The position numbers were made by a program, and so were the translations under genes. Positions 50,301 to 59,764 of a stretch of DNA of 64,000 nucleotides are shown here, piece after piece. Source of the stretch: CADEED01 sp039930985. Its GTDB lineage: Bacteria > Pseudomonadota > Gammaproteobacteria > Steroidobacterales > Steroidobacteraceae. Below the pieces are notes generated by a model, which saw nothing but the letters and a program-made list of their open reading frames with translations, was not told the DNA's origin and ran no database searches. Every line of letters starts with the position of its first letter. The first letter of the stretch is position 1. The stretch is taken from contig JBDTSV010000114.1 of NCBI GenBank assembly GCA_039930985.1, forward strand, positions 1 to 64,000, written 5' to 3'.

Positions 50301-52192
50301 CAGGCCGCGCGGGATTTCTTGAGGTGCACTAACAGGATGGAAACGGCGGCGGGCGTGACGCCGGCGACGCGCGCCGCCTGCCCCACTGTTGCCGGACGAA
50401 TCTGCTCGAGCTTCTGCCGGACTTCGTTCGACAGGCCCGTGACGCGCGCGTAGTCGAGGTCCTCGGGCAACCGCGTTTCCTCGTTACGGCGTTGACGCGA
50501 GATTTCTTCTTCCTGGCGTTCGATGTAGCCGGAATATTTCGCGGCCACCTCGATCTGTGCGCGGATCTGCGCCGGCAGTCGATCGTCGGCGGGCAACTGC
50601 ATGGGACCGATGAGCTCGACCACGTGCTGGTAGGCAACCTCGGGACGACGCAACAGATCGAAGGCCGAAAGCGCGTCGCGCGTTGCGGTGTCGCCCAGCA
50701 CGCGCGCCGACCATTCCGCGGGGATCTCGGTTGCCTTGATGCGGGTTACCTTGAATCGCTCGAGCTCACGGGCGCTGCCTGTGCGTTTCGCTTCGAACAG
50801 GGTCCAGCGCTCATCGTCGACCAGCCCCATCGCACGCGCGACCGGGGTGAGCCGCAGATCCGCATTGTCTTCGCGCAGCAGCAGACGATGTTCGGCGCGG
50901 CTCGTGAACATTCGATAGGGCTCGCGCGTGCCGCTCGTCACCAGGTCGTCGATGAGCACGCCCACATAGCTTTCGCTGCGCTTCGGCACGAAGGCTTGCT
51001 GGTCAGCCGCGGACCGTGCCGCATTGATGCCGGCGATGAGGCCCTGCGCGGCGGCTTCTTCATAACCGGTGGTGCCGTTGATCTGGCCGGCGAAATACAG
51101 ACCGGCGAGTGCCTTGGTCTCGAGCGATGGTTTGAGATCGCGGGGATCGAAGAAGTCGTATTCGATGGCGTAGCCTGGTCGCGTGATATGCGCGTTCTCG
51201 AAGCCCTTGATGGTGCGCACGAACTCGTTCTGGACGTCGTACGGCAGACTCGTCGAGATGCCGTTCGGATACACCTCGTGAGTGTTGAGGCCTTCGGGCT
51301 CGATGAAAATCTGGTGCGAACTCTTGTCGGCGAATCTAACTACCTTGTCTTCCACGCTCGGGCAGTAGCGCGGGCCAACGCCTTCGATCTTGCCGGTAAA
51401 CATGGGCGAGCGATCGGTGGCGGCACGAATGATTTCGTGCGTGCGCTGCGTCGTCGCGGTGATGTGGCAGGGCAGCTGCGCGGGATGATCGCTGGGGCGG
51501 CCGAGATAGCTGAACACGGGACGCGGCTCGTCGGAATGCTGCGTAGCCAACTGCGAATAGTCGATGGTGCGGCCATCGATGCGCGGTGGCGTGCCGGTCT
51601 TGAGACGGCCGACGCGAAACGGCAATGCGCGCAGGCGTTCGGCAAGCTTGTTAGACGCTTGATCGCCGGCGCGGCCGGAGCTGTGGTTCACGAGCCCGAC
51701 ATGAATGCGCCCGCCGAGAAATGTTCCGACGGTGAGCACGACGGCGCGCGCGCGAAACTCGATGCCGGTGACCGTGACGACGCCACGCACCACGCCATTC
51801 TCGACGATGAGATCGCCGCACTCCTGCTGGAACAGCGTGAGGTTCGGCTGATTCTCGAGTGTGCGACGCACGAATGCTCTGTAGAGCATGCGGTCCGCCT
51901 GCACGCGTGTTGCGCGCACGGCCGGACCCTTGCTGGCGTTCAACGTGCGCGACTGGATGGCGGCCGCGTCGGCGGCGCGCGCCATGACGCCGCCCATCGC
52001 ATCGATCTCCTTGACGAGGTGGCCCTTGCCGATGCCGCCGACAGCCGGATTGCAGCTCATCTGGCCCAGCGTCTCGATCGACTGCGTGAGCAGCAACGTG
52101 CGCGCGCCGGTCCGCGCAGCAGCCAGCGAAGCTTCGGTGCCGGCGTGCCCGCCGCCGATCACGATTACGTCAAATGAGGGGTTCGAGGCCAA
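50300..52192 (-). CDS. mnmG: tRNA uridine 5-carboxymethylaminomethyl modification enzyme MnmG
   Basis: 630-aa FAD-dependent enzyme that, with MnmE, installs (carboxymethyl)aminomethyl groups at U34 of tRNAs. The N-terminal FAD loop VIVIGGGHAGTEASLAAART is followed by CNPAVGGIGKGHLVKEIDAM, GTPPRIDGRTIDY, and near the end YSGYIERQEEEI, all MnmG hallmarks. Length agrees with E. coli (629). It starts at TTG 52192, with only a weak GGATTTCC just before it. Partner mnmE is ~4 kb away, nearer the origin. Confidence 0.96.
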   Translation of the reverse strand: MASNPSFDVIVIGGGHAGTEASLAAARTGARTLLLTQSIETLGQMSCNPAVGGIGKGHLVKEIDAMGGVMARAADAAAIQSRTLNASKGPAVRATRVQADRMLYRAFVRRTLENQPNLTLFQQECGDLIVENGVVRGVVTVTGIEFRARAVVLTVGTFLGGRIHVGLVNHSSGRAGDQASNKLAERLRALPFRVGRLKTGTPPRIDGRTIDYSQLATQHSDEPRPVFSYLGRPSDHPAQLPCHITATTQRTHEIIRAATDRSPMFTGKIEGVGPRYCPSVEDKVVRFADKSSHQIFIEPEGLNTHEVYPNGISTSLPYDVQNEFVRTIKGFENAHITRPGYAIEYDFFDPRDLKPSLETKALAGLYFAGQINGTTGYEEAAAQGLIAGINAARSAADQQAFVPKRSESYVGVLIDDLVTSGTREPYRMFTSRAEHRLLLREDNADLRLTPVARAMGLVDDERWTLFEAKRTGSARELERFKVTRIKATEIPAEWSARVLGDTATRDALSAFDLLRRPEVAYQHVVELIGPMQLPADDRLPAQIRAQIEVAAKYSGYIERQEEEISRQRRNEETRLPEDLDYARVTGLSNEVRQKLEQIRPATVGQAARVAGVTPAAVSILLVHLKKSRAA

Positions 52193-52336
52193 GGAAATCC
52201 CATGCGATCAAGGAGTTAAGGTGCCCCAAAGGACGGGGAATAGTAGCTTGCCCGAGGTGTCAACGCCACCGGCTGCGACCCGTTGTATGGGCAACAGCGC
52301 CGAATTTCCGGTCGCCAGATGAGCAGGAGAGTTGTC

Positions 52337-52660
52337 ATGAAGAAATCGAACGTGTTGGCCGGTATGGGTCTCGCCGTGGCGATGGTGATTGCGGGTTCCG
52401 CGTCCGCGGGCACGGCGCATTACGACGCGCGCCAGCATAACCAGCGTGAGCGCATCGCCAACGGCGTCGGCAGCGGACAGCTGACGATGCGCGAGACCCG
52501 GCATCTCGCCGCCGGCCAGGTGCATCTGAACCGTGTCGAGCGTCGCGCGAAAGCCGACGGCGTGGTGACCGGTCGCGAACGCGCCCACATGCAACACGAA
52601 GAGAACCAGCAGTCGCGCCGCATTTATCGCCAGAAGCATGATGCCCAGGGTCGCAACTAA
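52337..52660 (+). CDS. Small basic exported protein, unnamed proteobacterial family
   Basis: 107 aa with a signal peptide (VLAGMGLAVAMVIAGSASAG) and a His/Arg/Gln-rich mature part in two related halves: RIANGVGSGQLTMRETRHLA and RRAKADGVVTGRERAHMQ, the second with the spacing of a DG-containing EF-hand-like loop. Proteins of this look are common in proteobacteria but have no assigned role. An AGGAGA ribosome site lies six bases before the ATG. A strong hairpin terminator follows at 52685. Confidence 0.75.
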   Translation: MKKSNVLAGMGLAVAMVIAGSASAGTAHYDARQHNQRERIANGVGSGQLTMRETRHLAAGQVHLNRVERRAKADGVVTGRERAHMQHEENQQSRRIYRQKHDAQGRN

Positions 52661-52684
52661 ACCTCACGGTTGAGTGCAGGAGCC

Positions 52685-52723
52685 GAAGGGGTGTGACTCG
52701 AGCAAGTCACGCCCCTTCTATTT
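52685..52723 (+). terminator. Rho-independent terminator after the small exported protein
   Basis: 14-bp stem GAAGGGGTGTGACT/AGTCACGCCCCTTC with one G-T pair and a 6-base loop, followed by TATTT. It lies 24 nt after the stop codon. Confidence 0.8.
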
Positions 52724-52786
52724 GGCGTCGCGCATGTGAAACCGCGCGGCCGGACGCGCGTGAGGCTCGTGTATCCTGCGCGCCGC

Positions 52787-54262
52787 ATGATGCGACTTTG
52801 CGCCTTCGCTGGATTTCTGGGCTTCGCGGCCCTGGTCGCGGCCGAGACGACTGTTCCCGCCAAGGTTTCGCTCGAACCTTGCCGCCTCGAACATCCATTC
52901 CGCATGCTGGCGCTGTCTGCGGAATGCGCGAAGATCAAGGTTCCGGAAAATCCGGATCTGCCCGACGGCCGGCAGATCGAGCTCTTCGTCGCGCGTGTAC
53001 CGGCCATCAGTCTCAACAAGAAGCCGGATCCATTGTTTCTGATCGCGGGCGGGCCCGGCACCTCGGCTGTCGACATGTACACCTCGTCGGCCGCGCCTTT
53101 CGATCGCGTACGCCGCGATCGCGACATCATTCTTCTCGACCAGCGCGGTACCGGACGTTCGCACCGGCTCGACTGCGACTACGGCGACCAGAACCTCTTT
53201 GAGCGCGTCGGAGATCTCGAAGTCGCGGCCGCCACCATCAAGTGCCGTGATGCGCTGGAGAAAACATCCGACCTGCGCATGTACACCACGAGCGTGGCCG
53301 TGCGCGATCTCGACTCGGTGCGGCGCATCCTGGGTTACGAACGCATCAATTTGTTCGGCAACTCCTACGGCACGCGCGTGGCGCAGCACTACGCACGGCG
53401 CTATCCCGCGGCCACGCGCACGGTAATTCTCGATGGCGTGGTGAATCCGGAAGTGGTGCTGGGGCCGGCAATTGCCATCGACGCGGAGCGCGCGCTCGAG
53501 CGCATCCTGGCGCGCTGCGCGGGCGATGCGTCGTGCTCGAAAGCCTTCCAGGATCCGTCAGCCGACTATCGCGCTCTGCGCGTGCAGCTCGCCGCCCAGC
53601 CTTTCAAGACCATGGTCAGCGATGCCGCCACGGGCAGGCCTATCAACTTCGACTTCACCACGCGGCATTTGTCTGCGGTGCTCAGATTTGCCAGCTACAA
53701 CGACGACCAGGCAGCGTTGCTGCCACTGTCGCTGCACCTGGCCAGGCACGAAGGAAACTTCACGCCGCTGGCGAGCCAATTCCGCGTGTTCGCGAATTCA
53801 CTCGAAGCGGCTTTCGCCTACGGCATGCACAACAGCGTCGCCTGCAGTGAAGACGCGCCGCTCATTGACGAATCGAAGCTGGACCTCGCGGCGTTGAATG
53901 CCACGCACATGGGTGCCGAGCAGGTGAAACAGCTGGTTGAATCCTGCAAGAACTGGCCGAAAGGCGTGGTCGATGCGGACCTGCACGCGCCATTCAAGAG
54001 CGACGCGGCCGCACTGCTGCTGTCGGGTTCGGACGATCCGGTGACGCCGCCCCAATACGCCACGCTGGCGCAGCACGCGTTCGCCGACAGCAAGCATGTG
54101 ATCGTCGCGGGCCACGGCCACGGACAATTCGGCGCGCCCTGCGTAGATCGCATCATCGGAAATTTCGTGAACGCGGGCACTGCGCTCGGCCTCGATGCCA
54201 AATGCACCGACAAGCTCAAGCCCATGCCGTTTTTCATCACGCTGGCCGGGCCGGCCCCCTGA
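52787..54262 (+). CDS. Exported alpha/beta hydrolase (tripeptidyl aminopeptidase/proline iminopeptidase-like)
   Basis: About 491 aa. A signal peptide (LCAFAGFLGFAALVAAETT) is followed by the S33 peptidase pattern: oxyanion-loop GGPGTSA near residue 90, ILLDQRGTGRSHRLDC, the nucleophile elbow LFGNSYGTRVAQHYA, the acid in LSGSDDPVTPPQYA and the His in VAGHGHGQFG. Likely removes peptides or esters in the periplasm. The start is one of two consecutive ATGs at 52787; a TATCCT box nine bases upstream suggests a nearly leaderless mRNA. Confidence 0.88.
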   Translation: MMRLCAFAGFLGFAALVAAETTVPAKVSLEPCRLEHPFRMLALSAECAKIKVPENPDLPDGRQIELFVARVPAISLNKKPDPLFLIAGGPGTSAVDMYTSSAAPFDRVRRDRDIILLDQRGTGRSHRLDCDYGDQNLFERVGDLEVAAATIKCRDALEKTSDLRMYTTSVAVRDLDSVRRILGYERINLFGNSYGTRVAQHYARRYPAATRTVILDGVVNPEVVLGPAIAIDAERALERILARCAGDASCSKAFQDPSADYRALRVQLAAQPFKTMVSDAATGRPINFDFTTRHLSAVLRFASYNDDQAALLPLSLHLARHEGNFTPLASQFRVFANSLEAAFAYGMHNSVACSEDAPLIDESKLDLAALNATHMGAEQVKQLVESCKNWPKGVVDADLHAPFKSDAAALLLSGSDDPVTPPQYATLAQHAFADSKHVIVAGHGHGQFGAPCVDRIIGNFVNAGTALGLDAKCTDKLKPMPFFITLAGPAP

Positions 54263-54280
54263 CCCGACGAAACCACGCTC

Positions 54281-55024
54281 ATGCTCGAAGCACGCGACCT
54301 CTACAAGTCTTTCGGCAAGATTGCCGCGGTGCGCGGAGTGAGTTTCACCGCGCGCGACGGCCAGATCACCGGGTTGTTAGGCCCGAACGGCGCCGGCAAA
54401 TCCACCACGCTGCGCATGCTGTATACCGTGCTCAAACCCGAGGCCGGTGATGCCTTCATCGACGGCACCAGCGTAACGGCCGATCCGCTCGCGGCGCGCA
54501 AGGCCATCGGCGTGCTGTCGCACGGCGCCGGCGTCTATAACAATCTGACCGCCCGCGAAAACATCGCCTACTTCGGCGAGTTGCATGGGCTCACGCGCAC
54601 GGATCGCGAGGCGCGGGCCGCCGAGCTCATCGAAATGCTCGACATGCAGTCGTTCGCCGATCGTCGGGCGAAAGGATTTTCACAGGGACAAAAGCTCAAG
54701 ACGGCGCTGGCGCGCGCGCTGGTGCACCGCCCGCGCAACGTATTGCTCGACGAGCCCACCAACGGCCTCGACGTGATGGCGGTGCGCAATCTGCGTAAGC
54801 TGCTGGGCCAGTTGCGCGACGCCGGGCACTGCGTGCTGTTCTCCAGCCACGTCATGCAGGAAGTCGAGCAACTCTGCGACGAGGTGGTGGTGATCAACGA
54901 CGGCCAGGTGGTGGCCGCGGGCCCGTTGGCGGAAATTCGCGCGCGCGCCGGCAACTCGCAGCTCGAAGATGCCTTCGTGAGCCTCATGCATGGCAATGAC
55001 GCCGGCAGCGGTGCGCCGAAATGA
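54281..55024 (+). CDS. ABC transporter ATP-binding protein (NatA-like)
   Basis: 247 aa. Walker A GLLGPNGAGKSTTLRML, Q-loop region GVLSHGAGVYNNLTARENIA, signature SQGQKLKTALARAL and Walker B LLDEPTNGLDVMAV are complete, with the H-loop in VLFSSHVMQEVE. It resembles NatA of the Na+-exporting NatAB system and other ABC-2 exporters. The substrate is not defined. Overlaps the permease gene by four bases (ATGA). Confidence 0.93.
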   Translation: MLEARDLYKSFGKIAAVRGVSFTARDGQITGLLGPNGAGKSTTLRMLYTVLKPEAGDAFIDGTSVTADPLAARKAIGVLSHGAGVYNNLTARENIAYFGELHGLTRTDREARAAELIEMLDMQSFADRRAKGFSQGQKLKTALARALVHRPRNVLLDEPTNGLDVMAVRNLRKLLGQLRDAGHCVLFSSHVMQEVEQLCDEVVVINDGQVVAAGPLAEIRARAGNSQLEDAFVSLMHGNDAGSGAPK

Positions 55025-56205
55025 ACCTGCGCGGCATCTGGGCGGTTTTCCGCAAGGAATTTCGCGAGAATCTGCGCGACCGGCGCACGCTGCTCTCGGC
55101 GCTGGTGTTTGGTCCGGTGATCAGCCCCATCCTGGTGGCGGGCCTGGTGCAATTCACCATCTCGCACGCCGAAACGCAGTCCGACGAGAACATCTCCGTG
55201 TCGGTGTCGCATGCGCAGAATGCGCCGAACCTGGTCGACTACCTCACGGCGCGCGGCGTGGATGTCGTGAAGGTGAACTTCGACGAAGCAGCGGCGCGCG
55301 CTGCCGTGGCGAAGCAGACGCACAAGATCATCCTGGAGATTCCCGCGGATTTCGGCGCCCGCCTTCAACAGGGCCAGCCCGCGCCCGTGGTGCTGTATTC
55401 AGACAGCTCCCGTGGCTTCGAACGCCGCGGCGCGCGGCGCGTGCGCGCGCTGGTATCGAACTATGGCATCGAGATCGCGCAGCTGCGCTTCCTGGCACGC
55501 GGGGTCGATCCGATCTCGGTGCTGCCCATTTCCGTGCAGGAGATAGATGTGTCGACACCCACCGGCCGTTCGGTGCTGGTGCTCAACATGATGACCTACC
55601 TGGTCCTGCTGTCGATGTTGCTAGGCGGCCTCTATCTGGCCATCGACGCCACCGCCGGCGAGCGTGAACGCGGTTCGCTGGAGGTGCTGCTTACCTCGCC
55701 GGTTCCGCGCCAGAACCTGATCTACGGCAAGATCGCCGCGGCCGGGTCGTACATGCTCATCTCGCTGGTGCTCACGGTGACCATGTTTTCCGTGGCCATG
55801 AGCTTCGTGGGACTGGAGCAACTGGGCATCACGGCGAATCTCGGCCCGGCCGCGGCGATGCAATTGATCGCCTGCTGTGCGCCGGTGATCCTGTTCGGCT
55901 CGGCCTATCTCACCATCATCTCGGCGTTCGCCAAGACCTATCGCGAGGCGCAGACCTACCTGCAACTCGTGATCACCATTCCCACGTTGCCGCTGATCTT
56001 TGCCGGCATGCTTGGGCTTCAGCCCAAACTCGGGCTCATGTTCGTGCCGTTCCTGAGCCAGCACCTGCTCATGACCACGGTGGTGCGCGCGGAAGAGATC
56101 GTGCCCTTGCACATGGTGGTGTCGGTGGTCAGCACGCTCGTCTACGGCGCGGTGCTCACCTACATCGCCGGCCGGTTGTACCGGCGCGAAGCGCTTCTAG
56201 GCTGA
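55021..56205 (+). CDS. ABC-2 type transporter permease (NatB-like)
   Basis: 394 aa. One N-terminal span (LLSALVFGPVISPILVAGLV) and a large periplasmic loop are followed by five to six C-terminal spans starting MMTYLVLLSMLLGGLYLAID. The conserved TAGERERGSLEVLLTSPVPR coupling motif is characteristic of NatB/ABC-2 exporters. Works with the upstream ATPase. Na+ is the substrate of the founding member; here it is a guess. Convergent with the HExxH gene, overlapping by 9 bp. Confidence 0.9.
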   Translation: MNLRGIWAVFRKEFRENLRDRRTLLSALVFGPVISPILVAGLVQFTISHAETQSDENISVSVSHAQNAPNLVDYLTARGVDVVKVNFDEAAARAAVAKQTHKIILEIPADFGARLQQGQPAPVVLYSDSSRGFERRGARRVRALVSNYGIEIAQLRFLARGVDPISVLPISVQEIDVSTPTGRSVLVLNMMTYLVLLSMLLGGLYLAIDATAGERERGSLEVLLTSPVPRQNLIYGKIAAAGSYMLISLVLTVTMFSVAMSFVGLEQLGITANLGPAAAMQLIACCAPVILFGSAYLTIISAFAKTYREAQTYLQLVITIPTLPLIFAGMLGLQPKLGLMFVPFLSQHLLMTTVVRAEEIVPLHMVVSVVSTLVYGAVLTYIAGRLYRREALLG

Positions 56206-56625
56206 TTTCTTGCGGATCGGATGTACGCCCGGCGGCAACGCGGTCGTGCGGTGCTGCGCCAGCAGCGCGCGATAGCGGTAGATCTCCGTGCTGGCGTATT
56301 CACGCGCTTCCACTTCGTAACGATTGTCCCAGTAGCCGCGACGGAAACATTCCAGCAGGTATCGGGGGATGGTGAGATCGCCCGTGCCCCACTGCCGGAT
56401 GACGTGAAAGTATTCGTGCAGCACCAACGGACCGTCGGCGAAGAATTCCTTGCCGCTACCGCGTAGATAGATGCGGTTCGGGCGCGTGGTGGCGATTGCG
56501 CGCCAGTGAAAGCGCACGTAGATGCTGTATTGAATGACCTTGATCTGGCTGACGGACTCACCAAACTGGCTCTCGAGAGCCAGGGTCACGTCTTTCGGCG
56601 GATAACAGCGATTACCTACCCACAT
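56197..56625 (-). CDS. Small HExxH metalloprotease-like protein
   Basis: 142 aa with LVLHEYFHVIRQW, an HExxH zinc motif in a helix, and a following EVEAREYA as possible third ligand, similar to DUF4157-type or other small gluzincin-like domains. There is no signal peptide. The ATG lies one base after the mnmE stop, so it is cotranscribed and coupled to a conserved tRNA-modification gene. Overlaps the convergent ABC permease by 9 bp. Proteolytic activity is not proven. Confidence 0.7.
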   Translation of the reverse strand: MWVGNRCYPPKDVTLALESQFGESVSQIKVIQYSIYVRFHWRAIATTRPNRIYLRGSGKEFFADGPLVLHEYFHVIRQWGTGDLTIPRYLLECFRRGYWDNRYEVEAREYASTEIYRYRALLAQHRTTALPPGVHPIRKKSA

Positions 56626-56626
56626 G

Positions 56627-57979
56627 TCATTTGCCTATGCAGAATGATCCGAAGATGCGGCCCAACAAGTCGTCCGCGGTGAAGATCCCGGTGATCTCTT
56701 CCAGCGCCTTCTGACCCTGGCGCAGGTCTTCGGCGATGAGCTCGCCGGCGCGATGCTCTTCGAGCTTGTGGGCAGCAGTTTCGACACACTCGCGCGCGCG
56801 CGCAAGCGCCTCCAAATGACGCCGCCGCGCCGAGATGCTCCCGCTACCCGCGGTCTGGAAACTCACGCTGTCTTTCAGATGAGCACGCAACAGATCCAGC
56901 CCCTTGCCGGAAACGGCCGACACATTGATGCGCGGCGGTCCTGAATACGTGTCGGCGACAGGAATCCCCGTCCCAAGATCGATCTTGTTGAACACCAGCG
57001 TCACAGGCACTTCGGCGGGCAGGCGCCCGCGCTCCTCCTCAAAGGCCCGGCCGAGCGGGTCATCGGCGGTATCGATCACGAACAGTACGCGATCGGCGCG
57101 CGCCATTTCGGCGGCCGCCCGCCGAACGCCTTCGCGCTCGACCACATCGTCCGAGTCGCGCAGTCCGGCGGTATCGAGCACGTGCAGAGGCAACCCGTCG
57201 ATATCGATGCGTTCGCGCAATACATCGCGCGTGGTGCCGGGAACGGCGGTGACGATGGCCGCCTCGTAGCCCGCCAGGCGGTTGAGCAGGCTCGACTTGC
57301 CGGAGTTGGGGCGGCCGGCGAGCACCACCGTCATGCCATCGCGCAACAGGCGTCCCTGGCTGGCCGCCGTTGCCACGGCGTCGAAGTGCCCGCGCACGGT
57401 AGCTAGCCGGACGCGCAGCTCCGCGTCGCCGAGAAAGTCGACCTCTTCTTCGGGAAAGTCGATGGCGGCTTCCACATAGATGCGAAGGTCTATCAGCGCA
57501 TCCGTGAGCCCCTGCACCATGCCGGAGAATTCGCCCTGCAGCGATCGCATGGCGGCGCGCGCGGCTTCGCGCGAACCGGCGTCGATGAGATCGGCCACGG
57601 CTTCCGCCTGAGCAAGATCGATCTTGTCATTGTGGAAAGCGCGCTCGGTGAATTCACCGGGCCGTGCGCGCCGCGCGCCGAGTTCCAGGCAGCGTTCCAC
57701 CAGTTGTTCGACGATCACCGGGCCGCCATGGCCTTGCAGTTCGAGCACGTGCTCGCCGGTGTACGACTGTGGGCCCGGAAAGAACAGCGCGATGCCGATG
57801 TCGATCGGACTGCCTGCCGCGTCGAGGAATTTCGCCAGCGTAGCGTGACGCGCGACCGGTAGTTCACCCACGAGCGTCGCCGCGATTTCGGGGGCCTTCG
57901 GCCCTGACACGCGCACCACGCCGACGCCGCCACGTCCAGGCGGTGATGCTGCTGCCACTATGGTGTCGGGATGGCTCAT
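56627..57979 (-). CDS. mnmE: tRNA modification GTPase MnmE
   Basis: 450-aa GTPase that partners MnmG in U34 modification. The N-terminal tetrahydrofolate-binding domain has APPGRGGVGVVRVSG. The inserted G domain has G1 GRPNSGKSSLLNRL, G2/G3 PGTTRDVLRERI and DTAGLRDSDD, and G4 NKID. The essential C-terminal CIGK (FCIGK) is present. Length matches E. coli (454). Lies 63 bp after yidC in the conserved rpmH-rnpA-yidD-yidC-mnmE order. Confidence 0.97.
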   Translation of the reverse strand: MSHPDTIVAAASPPGRGGVGVVRVSGPKAPEIAATLVGELPVARHATLAKFLDAAGSPIDIGIALFFPGPQSYTGEHVLELQGHGGPVIVEQLVERCLELGARRARPGEFTERAFHNDKIDLAQAEAVADLIDAGSREAARAAMRSLQGEFSGMVQGLTDALIDLRIYVEAAIDFPEEEVDFLGDAELRVRLATVRGHFDAVATAASQGRLLRDGMTVVLAGRPNSGKSSLLNRLAGYEAAIVTAVPGTTRDVLRERIDIDGLPLHVLDTAGLRDSDDVVEREGVRRAAAEMARADRVLFVIDTADDPLGRAFEEERGRLPAEVPVTLVFNKIDLGTGIPVADTYSGPPRINVSAVSGKGLDLLRAHLKDSVSFQTAGSGSISARRRHLEALARARECVETAAHKLEEHRAGELIAEDLRQGQKALEEITGIFTADDLLGRIFGSFCIGK

Positions 57980-58042
57980 GCGCTCGCGCGGCGGGGCCGC
58001 GGAAGCGGGAGTCTACGCCGGTTGCTCTGCGCTGCAGCGCGG

Positions 58043-59764
58043 CTACTTCCTGCGCGCTGCGTCCTCGAGAGCAATCTTCCGGTTGACGTTCCACTGCTGC
58101 AGGATGGTTAGGCTGGTGTTCGTGACCCAGTACAGGACCAGGCCGGCCGGGAAAAACGCGAACATCACCGAGAAGACCACCGGCATGAACTGGAAGATCC
58201 TGGCCTGCACTGGATCCGGCGGCGGCGGATTCAGTTTGGACTGACCCCACATCGCCAGACCGTTGAGCACGGGCAGAATGAAGAATGGATCGCGCGCCGA
58301 CAGATCGTTGATCCAGCCGAAGAACGGCGCCTGGCGCATTTCCACGCTTTCGAGCAGCACCCAGTAGAACGCCAGGAAGACTGGCATCTGGATAATCATG
58401 GGCAGGCAGCCAGCAAGCGGATTCACCTTCTCCTGCTTGTACAACTCCATGGTTGCCTGGCCGAGCTTGGTGCGGTCGTCCTTATAGGTTTCCTGCAGCG
58501 CTTTCAGGCGCGGTGCGAGCGAACGCATGCGTGCCATCGAGCGCCCGGCTTTCTCGGAAAGCGGATAGAACATGAGCTTGAGCAGGAACGTCACGAGCAT
58601 GATCGCGAGGCCCCAGTTGCGCACAATCGAGTGCGCCTGGTCGAGCAGCCAGAAGAGCGGCTTCGAGACCAGCGTCAACACGCCGTAGTCGGCGACGCGA
58701 CTCAACTCCGGGTGTACCGAGTCGAGCTGCTTCTGCAGTTTCGGTCCAACGAACAGTGTTTCCTTGAGCGTCTTGCTGCCGCCGGCCGGCACGGTCTGCA
58801 CCTGACCGAGCGCCGTCAGCGAGTACTCGCGGCCATTCACCTGCAACGTGAAATGGTAAGGCGCGGCGTGATCGGGAATGACGGCACTCACGAAGTGATG
58901 CTGCATTCCGGCGATCCAGCCGTTCGTCACGTCTACTGAAAGTGCGGCGTCTTCTTTCTTGTCGAGCTTGAGTTTCGTGTACTTCTTTCCGTCATAGATG
59001 GCCGGACCGCGTGTGGCGTAGGCCTCGGCGCTGAAGTGGAACATCGACCGCTCGACCAGCGGATCGAAACGCACGATGCGCGCGTACGGCGCCGCGAGCC
59101 ACGGCTCCTGGGTGCCGTTGTCGATCCGGTATTCAAGACCGATGACGTACATGCTGCGGGTGAAGACAAAGGTCTTGGTGACCGTGACGCCGCTGCCGTC
59201 AGTCCAGGTCAGCGGTACGCGCAGTTGGTCCTGGCCGGGCGCGAGCGAGAATTGATCGGCGGGCGCGCTAAATGTGGCCTGGTGCGTGGGACTGTTGGGA
59301 TTCTTCGGATTCGCAAGGCCGGTCCGCAGGACGTAGTTAGTGGTCGGCGAATCCGTGTTGAAAAGCACGACCGGGTCGGGTTGGCCCTTGACGATCGGAT
59401 AGCTCGGCAACTCCGCACGGACGAGCGTTCCGCCGGTCAGCGAGATATCGAGCACGAGCACGTCGGTCGTGACGCGGATCTTTTTGGTGCCGGGGCTTTC
59501 GGCTGAATCGACAACCGTCGGCGCCTGCGAACTTGCGGGCGCCGCGTCAGATGTCGCGTTACTGGTAGGTGCCGTTTGAATCGCCTGCGGAACACTATCG
59601 GCAATATCTGAGGCTTTTGGAGCGCCGGTGACTCCATTTGGGGCCGCGGCGCCGCTGACGGTGGGCACGGCCTTCGGGCCGTAGTCCAGCTGCCATTGCG
59701 AATAGTTGAGCCAGAGCGCGAGGGCCAGGCCCAGCCAGAGAAATACGCGGATGTTGTTAGTCAT
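58043..59764 (-). CDS. yidC: Membrane protein insertase YidC
   Basis: 573-aa inner-membrane insertase. One N-terminal span (RVFLWLGLALALWLNYSQWQ) is followed by a large periplasmic P1 domain and five C-terminal spans, including PLFWLLDQAHSIVRNWGLAI, with the hydrophilic groove region GRSMARMRSLAPRLKALQET and NPLAGCLPMIIQMPVFLAFY. It ends with a basic tail. The ATG at 59764 is preferred to a 13-codon extension because the membrane anchor starts there; it overlaps yidD by eight bases. Confidence 0.96.
   Translation of the reverse strand: MTNNIRVFLWLGLALALWLNYSQWQLDYGPKAVPTVSGAAAPNGVTGAPKASDIADSVPQAIQTAPTSNATSDAAPASSQAPTVVDSAESPGTKKIRVTTDVLVLDISLTGGTLVRAELPSYPIVKGQPDPVVLFNTDSPTTNYVLRTGLANPKNPNSPTHQATFSAPADQFSLAPGQDQLRVPLTWTDGSGVTVTKTFVFTRSMYVIGLEYRIDNGTQEPWLAAPYARIVRFDPLVERSMFHFSAEAYATRGPAIYDGKKYTKLKLDKKEDAALSVDVTNGWIAGMQHHFVSAVIPDHAAPYHFTLQVNGREYSLTALGQVQTVPAGGSKTLKETLFVGPKLQKQLDSVHPELSRVADYGVLTLVSKPLFWLLDQAHSIVRNWGLAIMLVTFLLKLMFYPLSEKAGRSMARMRSLAPRLKALQETYKDDRTKLGQATMELYKQEKVNPLAGCLPMIIQMPVFLAFYWVLLESVEMRQAPFFGWINDLSARDPFFILPVLNGLAMWGQSKLNPPPPDPVQARIFQFMPVVFSVMFAFFPAGLVLYWVTNTSLTILQQWNVNRKIALEDAARRK

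Noticed and set aside
54281..56205. Naming the ABC pair natA/natB outright
   Set aside because: Similarity is to a broad ABC-2 exporter group, so sodium specificity cannot be read from sequence.
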